Source: an uncultured Bacteroidales bacterium
Lineage (GTDB): Bacteria; Bacteroidota; Bacteroidia; Bacteroidales; UBA932
NCBI GenBank assembly: GCA_946549475.1
Contig: CAMNQO010000033.1
Location: 1-12,216 of the forward strand
DNA length: 12,216 bases
Direction: 5' to 3'
The translations under genes were made by a program, and so were the position numbers. Numbering within the stretch: position 1 is the stretch's first letter; every line of letters starts with the position of its first letter. This document shows positions 1 to 6,062 of the stretch, piece after piece. The notes below the pieces were generated by a model that was given only the letters and a program-made list of their open reading frames with translations, was not told where the DNA came from and made no database searches.

Positions 1-182
1 CTCCATGAGGGGTCAGCGCACCGGATGGTCGTTTGAAATGGGTATCCTGTGCAACATCCTGCCACAGAAGCCACTCCATGAGGGGTCAGCGCACCCGATG
101 ATAGTTTGAAATGGGTATCCTGTGCAGCACCCTGCCGCAGAAACCACTCCACGAGGGGGCAGTGCACCGGATGATTGCAGGA
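1..182. repeat. REP-like tandem hairpin array A (73-bp period)
   Basis: Two full hairpin units (43-100 and 116-173) and the right end of a third (1-27) repeat with an exact 73-bp period: a 58-nt imperfect palindrome plus a 15-nt linker (28-42 and 101-115, both containing GTTTGAAATGGG). In unit 116-173 the left arm TATCCTGTGCA faces the right arm TGCACCGGATG. A 2-nt mismatch and then a short ACCC/GGGG-type inner stem follow, and the middle is variable. After the last hairpin the linker is replaced by ATTGCAGGA (174-182), the same bases that end array B. The array lies just past the 3' end of the transposase gene, the usual place for REP elements mobilised by RAYT proteins. The left end runs out of the window. 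Confidence 0.85.
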
Positions 183-212
183 TTAACCCCGGACGGTCGG
201 AGAAAACTTTCC

Positions 213-1232
213 TCACGGCATCAAGGCCATCACCTGTCCGACATCCAAATGGACCAGCCTGGCAATCTGCTTGGCAGAGCACCCATACTCGCGTCTGATT
301 TTCTTCGCAAGCAATCCTCGCTCTTGGGCGGTCAGACTCCGCACGCCAAACTTGCCGAACATCGCGTGAGCCAACTCATCCCGATGCGCTCTCATTTCCT
401 GATCCGGGATACTCAAGCGTTCAAGAAAACCTTGACTTTGCTCGAAGTCCGCTTCCCGACAAGAGGACATATAATATTGGAATCCGCGAATAGTCCCGAA
501 CAGACGTTCACACAAATCATAATTGACATAATGGCCCGGGAATACAAAGCCTCCGGCCACCAACCACTCCCCCGGAATCGTTTTTTGGCTGCCAGTCAGG
601 CTCCTCTTATCCCGATAACTCAATGTGGCATAGGGACATACTTTCCCCAATACCCCATCGGCATCTCTTGAGACAGCAGCAACATCGGCCACCGGCTGAT
701 AATGACAAGTTGAGAGCAATCTCTTCCAGGCGGGAGAAGCCCAGGGATTGGCATCTGCCGTTCCGGCAAAAAGAAGGAATCCGCTGGAATAGGGATAGCT
801 GGTAGGCTGGTATGGAAGACGGGCAATCACCGGATTTCGCAACACATAACAAATGGCCGTCTTGAGATAGACATCATCTGTCAGCGGCTTCAGGGATGCT
901 CTGATTTCTTGCCTTGAAGAAGAAAGTGCAATACCAAGACGACGTGCATACTCTTTCACAAAACGCTCACAGACATATTCCTCTCCGTATAGAATAAGAT
1001 GGAAATGATTGTCCATCAAGCAATATGCCAACAAGATGACATCCCATTCACAGACAAGGATTGCCAACTTGTTCAATGCTTGGGCAAAAGCCGAATTACT
1101 CGAAAACAACACCTCCGTACGGCTCCCGTCAGAATAGCCGTGATAACAATTTCGTACCGGAATAGTCTGGCCCTGCATCGGGCGCGTGTTAAGCCCCAAG
1201 TCGGACAATACAGATTGATTTACCGTTTTCAT
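213..1232 (-). CDS. REP-associated tyrosine transposase (RAYT, Y1/HUH family) with C-terminal HTH
   Basis: This is a single-strand DNA nuclease/transposase of the IS200-like Y1 family, 339 aa. The HUH metal-binding motif is HFH (residues 76-78) in the stretch AYCLMDNHFHLILYG. The likely nucleophile is Tyr95 in FVKEYARRLG. The family's second signature is present: DVYLKTAICYVLRNPVIARL (120-139) followed by a P..YPYSS block. Unlike simple IS200 TnpA (about 150 aa), it has a long extension ending in a helix-turn-helix-like segment (about 300-337, with SAKQIARLVHLDVGQVM) resembling the DnaA-type C-terminal domain of some RAYTs. The start is supported by AAGGA directly before the ATG. It is a lone gene with no IS ends, next to REP-like arrays, which favours a domesticated RAYT over an active IS. 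I see no clear TAnnTTTG promoter upstream. The frame is intact. The activity and the pairing with these repeats are inferred. Confidence 0.85.
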   Translation of the reverse strand: MKTVNQSVLSDLGLNTRPMQGQTIPVRNCYHGYSDGSRTEVLFSSNSAFAQALNKLAILVCEWDVILLAYCLMDNHFHLILYGEEYVCERFVKEYARRLGIALSSSRQEIRASLKPLTDDVYLKTAICYVLRNPVIARLPYQPTSYPYSSGFLLFAGTADANPWASPAWKRLLSTCHYQPVADVAAVSRDADGVLGKVCPYATLSYRDKRSLTGSQKTIPGEWLVAGGFVFPGHYVNYDLCERLFGTIRGFQYYMSSCREADFEQSQGFLERLSIPDQEMRAHRDELAHAMFGKFGVRSLTAQERGLLAKKIRREYGCSAKQIARLVHLDVGQVMALMP

Positions 1233-1332
1233 TCCTTACCATTTTTAGCGTCAGCAAGATAACATCCTTCTTTGAAAAAATCCGAAAAGTCAAGATTTTC
1301 GCATAAAGTTTTTCTTTTTCTTGTCCTTTTTG

Positions 1333-1340
1333 TAAATTTG
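1333..1340 (+). promoter_or_regulatory. Bacteroidota-type -7 element for leader RNA / glycan operon
   Basis: TAAATTTG fits TAnnTTTG exactly. The -33 position (about 1309-1314) is T-rich but has no clean TTG, so only half of the promoter is convincing. It is the only such element between the transposase and the next plus-strand gene. It would start transcription near 1346, immediately before the first RNA hairpin. Confidence 0.55.
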
Positions 1341-1344
1341 CGAC

Positions 1345-1543
1345 CGTATCGGTTGCCCGATGCGAAAAATACATATTGATTTTAGCGTTTGCTATTTGTT
1401 CGGAACACTCGAAACTTGGCAGTTAAAGGTACAAATCCGAATAAGTTGTGAACGTCCGCGTTCAGGCGTGGATGTGACTTATTCTTTGTACGGGTTTGCC
1501 AAGACCTAGAGTGTGAATGAGTTTCATTCACGCTTTCTGTTTT
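1345..1543 (+). ncRNA. Structured leader RNA or small RNA ahead of the glycan operon
   Basis: About 200 nt between a promoter element and a terminator-like hairpin, with extensive complementarity. (1) The 5' hairpin pairs 1345-1352 with 1357-1364 around TTGC. (2) A long composite hairpin follows: 1405-1410/1509-1514, 1415-1421/1497-1503 (CTTGGCA/TGCCAAG), 1429-1435/1485-1491 (GTACAAA/TTTGTAC) and 1439-1446/1477-1484 (GAATAAGT/ACTTATTC). It is topped by an apical stem 1449-1454/1459-1464 closing a TCCG loop. (3) A 3' hairpin at 1508-1536 competes with the outermost helix. A long rod with bulges is 6S-like in general shape, but I recognise no Rfam family. No ORF explains the segment. Because no other promoter lies before the operon, a cis-acting leader is at least as likely as a free sRNA. 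Confidence 0.55.
1508..1543 (+). terminator. Terminator/attenuator hairpin before the GtrA gene
   Basis: A 13-bp stem pairs 1508-1520 with 1524-1536, including two G-U pairs, around a 3-nt GTT loop. Its core is GTGAATGA/TCATTCAC, and TTTCTGTTTT follows. The fit to an intrinsic terminator is reasonable, though the U-tract is interrupted. It ends only about 20 nt before the ATG at 1564. It would therefore either end a small RNA or attenuate the operon. Confidence 0.55.
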
Positions 1544-1563
1544 GGTGATTCCGTCTCCGGATA

Positions 1564-2007
1564 ATGGCATCGCGTAAATGGACGCGGATGAAATTTCTGA
1601 ACACGCTGTTTGTGGATAAGACCTCGAACGGGTTTATCCAACTTTTTCGCTACCTGTTTGTCGGTGGCTTTGCATTTGTCGTCGATTATGGCCTTTTGTA
1701 TGTCTTGACGGAATGGGCCGGTTTCTATTATCTCGTATCGGCCTCGATTTCCTTTCTTGCCGGGCTTGTCGTCAACTATCTGTTGAGTACCGGCTGGATT
1801 TTCAAGAAGTCCAAAATGGACAACAAGGTCGGTGAGTTCGTCATCTTCAGCATCATCGGCGTCATCGGCCTGGGACTGAACAGTCTTCTGCTGTATGCCT
1901 TTACCGACCGGGTCCATATCCATTATATGATTTCCAAGCTGTTGTCGGCCGCTCTGGTAATGCTTTGGAATTTCTTTGCCCGCAAAATCATTCTTTTTAC
2001 AAAATAA
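1564..2007 (+). CDS. GtrA-family membrane protein
   Basis: A small integral membrane protein (147 aa) of the GtrA/DPMS family. Members are thought to flip or help use polyprenyl-phosphate-linked sugars in surface-polysaccharide modification. Four hydrophobic segments are visible (about 28-49, 56-80, 91-113 and 121-145). Family signatures are RYLFVGGFAFVVDYGLLY near the N-terminus, NYLLSTGWIF (71-80) and WNFFARKIILF (135-145). Length is normal for the family. The ATG at 1564 is used; Met9 (1588) is an alternative because the first residues are basic and poorly conserved in style. It is the first gene of a tight operon, 4 bp before the next start. The structured leader upstream may control it. 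No GtrB-type glycosyltransferase is adjacent, so the exact donor lipid is unknown. Confidence 0.85.
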   Translation: MASRKWTRMKFLNTLFVDKTSNGFIQLFRYLFVGGFAFVVDYGLLYVLTEWAGFYYLVSASISFLAGLVVNYLLSTGWIFKKSKMDNKVGEFVIFSIIGVIGLGLNSLLLYAFTDRVHIHYMISKLLSAALVMLWNFFARKIILFTK

Positions 2008-2011
2008 GCCT

Positions 2012-3583
2012 ATGAAAAAAAACAAGAAAACGGCCGTCATCATCGGTGCCGGTCCGGCCGGATTGACGGCTGCGTACGAACTGCTTGAAAAATCGGATAT
2101 ACATCCCATTGTGCTGGAAGCCGGCGATATGATTGGAGGTATCTCCCAAACCGTCCGATACAATGGCAACCGGATGGATATTGGCGGTCACCGCTTCTTC
2201 TCCAAAAACAAGGAGGTAATGGACTGGTGGCAGCGGATGATGCCCATCCAAGGCGGGCGCTCCAAAGACGACATTCTCTTGGATCTGAATGACAAAGAGT
2301 TGGTTTCGGGTGGCCCTGACCCGGAAAAGGAAGACCGTGTCATTTTGAAAAGGCACCGCGTCAGCCGCATTTTCTTCCTGCGTAGATTCTTCGATTATCC
2401 CATCTCCCTATCGATGACGACTTTTGCCAATATGGGCCTGATTCGGACGATGAAGGCCGGTTTCGGCTATCTGGGAGCGATGTTGCATAAGCGTCCGGAG
2501 AAGTCGTTGGAGGACTTTTATATCAACCGCTTCGGAAAGCCCCTCTACAGAATGTTCTTCGAAGACTATACGGAAAAAGTCTGGGGCATCCATCCTTCCA
2601 AACTGGGCGCGGACTGGGGTAGCCAGCGTGTCAAAGGTCTGTCCGTCCAGGCCGTCCTCAAGGATATGGTCAACAAGAAATTCGGAAAAAAGAAGAATAA
2701 CGGCAAGGTGGAAACTTCGCTCATCGAAGAGTATATTTATCCCAAGTATGGCCCCGGACAGTTGTGGGAAATCGTTGCTGATGAAGTGAAATCCTTAGGT
2801 GGCGAAATCCTGATGCAGTCTGAAGCAGTCGGTCTTCACACCCAAAACGGCAATGTCGCATCTGTCGACTATCGTGATGCAGACGGAGTCATTCACACGA
2901 TTGCTTGTGATTATGCCCTGTCCACGATGCCCATCAAAGACCTCGTGGCCGCCATCCGGGATGACAGCAAGCCGGAGGATGTAAGACGTATTGCCGCAGA
3001 ACTTCCTTACCGGGACTTCATCACCGTCGGCCTTTGCGTCAAAAAACTCAAAATCAAGAACAAAACCCATATCAAGACCTGGCTCAACCGGGTCCCGGAC
3101 ACCTGGATATACATTCAGGAAAGGGATGTCAAAATCGGCCGTCTGCAAATCTTCAACAACTGGTCTCCCTATCTGGTCAACGACTATGAGCATACCATCT
3201 GGATGGGACTGGAGTATTTCTGCTCGGAAGGCGATCCGATGTGGACGATGGAAAAAGATGACTTTATCAAAATGGCCATCGACGAGTTGGTCAAGATAGA
3301 TATTGTGGAAAGGGAGGATGTCCTCGATGCCTGCCATGTGCGCATCAAAAAGGCCTATCCCGCCTATTATGGCAGTTACTATGAGTTAGACACAGTAAAG
3401 GACTGGCTCAACGGCTTCAATAATCTGTTCTGTATGGGACGTAACGGACAGCACCGCTACAACAATATGGATCACTCGATGCTCACCGCGATGAAAACCG
3501 TCGAAGCCATCCTCAACGGAGATAATTCCAAATCCGCCATCTGGGCCGTTAACACAGAAGAAGAATACCATGAAAGCAAATGA
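2012..3583 (+). CDS. FAD/NAD(P)-binding oxidoreductase (protoporphyrinogen oxidase/UDP-galactopyranose mutase-like)
   Basis: A flavoprotein of 523 aa from the ATG at 2012. An upstream in-frame ATG (1976) lies inside gtrA and is less likely. The Rossmann dinucleotide fold begins VIIGAGPAGLTAAYELLE (GxGxxG at residues 12-17), with Glu36 at the end of strand 2 (IVLEAG), GGISQT (42-47) and DIGGHRFFSK (56-65). The C-terminal NLFCMGRNGQHRYNNMDHSM block looks like the second flavin-contacting motif of this superfamily. The N-terminal pattern is shared by amine oxidase-like enzymes and UDP-galactopyranose mutases, so a redox or flavin-catalysed step on a nucleotide sugar or lipid-linked sugar is plausible but not shown. 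It is translationally coupled: it starts 4 bp after gtrA and its 3' end overlaps the next gene by 14 bp. I do not recognise a gene symbol. Confidence 0.8.
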   Translation: MKKNKKTAVIIGAGPAGLTAAYELLEKSDIHPIVLEAGDMIGGISQTVRYNGNRMDIGGHRFFSKNKEVMDWWQRMMPIQGGRSKDDILLDLNDKELVSGGPDPEKEDRVILKRHRVSRIFFLRRFFDYPISLSMTTFANMGLIRTMKAGFGYLGAMLHKRPEKSLEDFYINRFGKPLYRMFFEDYTEKVWGIHPSKLGADWGSQRVKGLSVQAVLKDMVNKKFGKKKNNGKVETSLIEEYIYPKYGPGQLWEIVADEVKSLGGEILMQSEAVGLHTQNGNVASVDYRDADGVIHTIACDYALSTMPIKDLVAAIRDDSKPEDVRRIAAELPYRDFITVGLCVKKLKIKNKTHIKTWLNRVPDTWIYIQERDVKIGRLQIFNNWSPYLVNDYEHTIWMGLEYFCSEGDPMWTMEKDDFIKMAIDELVKIDIVEREDVLDACHVRIKKAYPAYYGSYYELDTVKDWLNGFNNLFCMGRNGQHRYNNMDHSMLTAMKTVEAILNGDNSKSAIWAVNTEEEYHESK

Positions 3584-4781
3584 GTTTATCAAGAAAAATC
3601 GGAGGCTCGCCATTATTTATTCCCTTGCTATCGTCGAATCCGTTTTCCTGATTGTTTTTCGAGGTGTATTTTCAAATAATCCGGATGCACCCAGTTACAT
3701 CTCTGCGTTTGATGTATTTATGGGTGGGCAATTGGACTCGTATCGGACTCCCGTTTATCCGTTCGTTCTGGGTACAATGAAACTGCTTGTGGGCGAAAGC
3801 GCATTTTTGATGGCAACCGTCGTTTTCCAGCACTTGATGTTTCTGCTGTCCATCTGGTTCTTCTATCAAACCGCATTGAGGATGAAAATCAGCCCTCGAC
3901 TGACATTTTGGATGACGCTTTTCTATGGCTGCTTCCCGTACCTGAATGTTTGGGCAAATCGTATCATCACCGAATCACTTGCCATCAGTTGGTCTGTTAT
4001 TTTAATCTATTTTTGCACCGTTCTGCTGACAAACGAAAAAACAGACAAGCCGTCTTGGAAAGAAACGATTCGCTACGGAGGTCCGTTTTGCGTTATCTTT
4101 ATCTTATTGCTATTTCATCGCCCAATTTTTATCTATTTGATTCCTGTATTTCTGCTTGTCTTCGGGCTTAAAGCAACCATGAAAAGCGGCCGCCATTTCG
4201 CATTTTCAGGAATGACAGCCACGATATTGACAATGTTATGTCTGCTTCTTTATATGAATGAATTCCGTCGGGAATATGGCGTATTCTCCACGAGTGAAGT
4301 CAGCAGTAATAACAACTACGCAAACGCTATGATAGATGGCTTGATAGACAATCCCGATTCAAGCGGATTTTGGGGAATGAATCCCAGGGAGAAGAAAGAA
4401 TACATGGAAGGGGTTTACAAATCGCATCCCAAAGAAACTATCATTGCCATCTTCCATCGATTCTTCCGTGCCGCTGATTTCCAGTTGTTGTTCTACCGAG
4501 GCACCCAAGACCATTTATGGATCAATGTGGGGTGGATTTATCTGTTTTTGTTGATATATATAATGGTGCTGGTCCCGTGGATGATAAGAAGAAAGACCTT
4601 CGCCTGGATTTCTATTACTTTATGGATTTTATGTGTCAGTAATATTATCGTTGCAGTTATTGGAGCAAATGATGAGTACAACCGTCTCATCCTGCCATCG
4701 ATGCCTTTTGTGCTGTTGATGCTGGGACAAGTGATGTCGCCCGTCACGAAGGAATCTATTGACAAAATTGCGTTTCGATAG
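3570..4781 (+). CDS. Polytopic GT-C-type glycosyltransferase (PMT/ArnT-like), putative
   Basis: A very hydrophobic 403-aa protein with about nine or ten membrane segments. Its layout is GT-C: TM1 (about 13-32), then a first extracytoplasmic loop with the acidic motif NPDAPSYI (Asp39) and YRTPVYPFVLG (58-68), a second acidic site in ITESLA (Glu135), HRP after TM (183-185), a soluble region (230-300) and terminal helices ending DEYNRLILPSMPFVLLMLG. These are typical of lipid-phosphate-sugar-dependent transferases such as GT39/ArnT, but overall similarity is weak and the sugar and acceptor are unknown. The start overlaps the preceding gene by 14 bp, which suggests coupling. Codon use is markedly more AT-rich than in the aromatic and lipid genes, consistent with acquired surface-glycan genes. 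It ends 7 bp before repeat array B. Confidence 0.65.
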   Translation: MKANEFIKKNRRLAIIYSLAIVESVFLIVFRGVFSNNPDAPSYISAFDVFMGGQLDSYRTPVYPFVLGTMKLLVGESAFLMATVVFQHLMFLLSIWFFYQTALRMKISPRLTFWMTLFYGCFPYLNVWANRIITESLAISWSVILIYFCTVLLTNEKTDKPSWKETIRYGGPFCVIFILLLFHRPIFIYLIPVFLLVFGLKATMKSGRHFAFSGMTATILTMLCLLLYMNEFRREYGVFSTSEVSSNNNYANAMIDGLIDNPDSSGFWGMNPREKKEYMEGVYKSHPKETIIAIFHRFFRAADFQLLFYRGTQDHLWINVGWIYLFLLIYIMVLVPWMIRRKTFAWISITLWILCVSNIIVAVIGANDEYNRLILPSMPFVLLMLGQVMSPVTKESIDKIAFR

Positions 4782-4788
4782 TTGATAA

Positions 4789-4928
4789 CATCCGGTGCAG
4801 CACCCTGCTCTGGAGGGCCTTCTGTTAGGGGGTCGTGCACCGGGTGGTTGTTTCAAACAGGCATCCGGTGCAGTACCATGCCCTGGAGGGCCCTCTGTGA
4901 GGGGGTCGTGCACCGGATGATTGCAGGA
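4789..4928. repeat. REP-like tandem hairpin array B (73-bp period)
   Basis: Two 58-nt hairpins (4789-4846 and 4862-4919) are separated by a 15-nt linker (4847-4861) that itself contains the palindrome TGTTTCAAACA. The period is 73 bp, identical to array A, and the orientation is the same. In the second unit the arms CATCCGGTGCA and TGCACCGGATG pair over 11 bp. A symmetric 2-nt mismatch and then an inner ACC/GGT stem follow. The central 15-20 nt are GGAGGGCC-rich and differ from those in array A. The array ends with ATTGCAGGA (4920-4928), as array A does. It lies between convergent genes, a typical REP location, where it may also stabilise mRNA 3' ends. Confidence 0.87.
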
Positions 4929-4956
4929 GCCAACAAGGGCGTGGGGCGTTGAGGGA

Positions 4957-5018
4957 GCACGAAGCGGAAAGATTTTTCTGATGCCATTTTTCGGCTCAGA
5001 AAAACTTTTCCTTCGTGC
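4957..5018. terminator. Long inverted repeat between convergent operons, likely bidirectional 3' structure
   Basis: The arms 4957-4985 and 4993-5018 are nearly complementary. GCACGAAG pairs with CTTCGTGC, then GAAAG/CTTTTC, TTTTTCTGA/TCAGAAAAA and GCC/GGC, with small bulges and a 7-nt loop (4986-4992). It stands 16 bp past the stop of the DAHP synthase gene and beyond REP array B. It can fold on both strands. No clean U-tract follows either arm, although internal T5/A5 runs are present, so it may be a 3' stabiliser rather than a classic intrinsic terminator. Confidence 0.6.
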
Positions 5019-5033
5019 GTGAGAGCCAAAGGG

Positions 5034-6062
5034 TTACCGCAGTTCGGCGAGTTCGTAGATCAGCCGTTCCGTTTTAGCCCAGCCGAGGCAAGGGTCGGTG
5101 ATGGACTTGCCATAAACACACTCGCCGGACTTCTGGGCGCCGTCTTCCAGATACGACTCGATCATCAGGCCTTTGACCAGGGCCCCGACCCGCTCGCAGT
5201 GGCGCATGCTGTGCAGGACTTCCTTGGCGATGCGGCCCTGCTCCAGGTACTGCTTGCCGGAGTTGGAATGATTGCAGTCCACGATGCAGGCAGGATTTTT
5301 CAGTCCGCTTTCCTGATAATGGTCCGCCAGGTCGCGCAGATCCTCGTAGTGGTAGTTGGGGTGGCTCGTGCCGTGATTGTCCACATAGCCGCGCAGGATG
5401 GCGTGGGCATAGAGATTGCCGGCGCTCTGCACATCCCAGTTGCGATAGATGAAGGAATGGCTGCTCTGGGCGGCCCGGATGGAGTTCATCATCACGGACA
5501 GGTCGCCGCCGGTCGGGTTTTTCATCCCCACGGGAATGTCCAGGCCGCTGGCCACCAGGCGGTGCTGCTGGTTTTCCACACTGCGGGCACCGACGGCCAC
5601 ATAGGAGAGGATGTCGGAGAGGAAGAGGTGGTTTTCCGGATAGAGCATCTCGTCGGCACAGGAAAATCCCGTCTCCAGCAAAGCGCGGAGGTGGAGTTTG
5701 CGGATGGCGACCAAGCCTTTGAACAAGTCGGGATCCGCGATGGGATCGGGCTGGTGCAACATGCCCTTGTAGCCGGCTCCCGTCGTGCGCGGCTTGTTGG
5801 TATAGATGCGCGGGACGATGACAATCTTGTCTTTGACTTTCTCCTGCACGGGACGCAGACGGGCGATATAGTCCATCACGGCGTCTTCCCGGTCAGCCGA
5901 GCAGGGACCGATGACGAGCATCAGTTTGTCGGACGAACCGTCGAGCACGGCGCGGATTTCGGCATCGTTGGCCGCCTTACTGGCCGCCCCTTCCGGGGTG
6001 ACGGGGTACATTTGCTTGATTTCCTGCGGGTGGAACAACTCGCGGTTGTAGGTCATATTCAT
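5034..6062 (-). CDS. 3-deoxy-7-phosphoheptulonate (DAHP) synthase, class I alpha (AroF/G/H type)
   Basis: This cytoplasmic enzyme condenses phosphoenolpyruvate and erythrose 4-phosphate, the first step of the shikimate pathway. It has 342 aa from the ATG at 6062, which is preceded by AGGAG nine bases upstream. The open frame runs further 5' but overlaps pheA, so the shorter start is preferred. Signatures seen: LVIGPCSADRED (Cys54 metal ligand), KPRTTGAGYKGM (PEP/E4P loop), GAR.VENQ.HR..ASGL.IPVG.KN.T (158-184), DCNHSNSGK (His265), IESYLEDG (Glu302) and GKSITDPCLGW (Asp323). The four metal ligands Cys/His/Glu/Asp are intact and the length matches E. coli AroG. It overlaps pheA by 4 bp (ATGA), so the two are translationally coupled. 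Which aromatic amino acid inhibits it cannot be read from the sequence, so I give no letter. Confidence 0.93.
   Translation of the reverse strand: MNMTYNRELFHPQEIKQMYPVTPEGAASKAANDAEIRAVLDGSSDKLMLVIGPCSADREDAVMDYIARLRPVQEKVKDKIVIVPRIYTNKPRTTGAGYKGMLHQPDPIADPDLFKGLVAIRKLHLRALLETGFSCADEMLYPENHLFLSDILSYVAVGARSVENQQHRLVASGLDIPVGMKNPTGGDLSVMMNSIRAAQSSHSFIYRNWDVQSAGNLYAHAILRGYVDNHGTSHPNYHYEDLRDLADHYQESGLKNPACIVDCNHSNSGKQYLEQGRIAKEVLHSMRHCERVGALVKGLMIESYLEDGAQKSGECVYGKSITDPCLGWAKTERLIYELAELR

Noticed and set aside
1..182. CRISPR array
   Set aside because: The period is regular, but the repeat unit is a 58-nt palindrome with near-constant 15-nt linkers, not short repeats with unique 30-40-nt spacers. 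No cas genes are present.
111..671. Plus-strand open frame across array A and the transposase 3' end
   Set aside because: It is antisense to the transposase gene, begins inside the repeats and shows no recognisable domain.
213..1232. Complete insertion sequence
   Set aside because: No terminal IS200/IS605-type ends or target-site features are visible around the gene. The nearby palindromes are tandem and recur 4 kb away, which fits REP elements better.
1976..2011. Earlier start (ATG 1976) for the FAD oxidoreductase
   Set aside because: It lies inside the GtrA coding sequence. The ATG at 2012 gives a standard N-terminus just before the GxGxxG fold.
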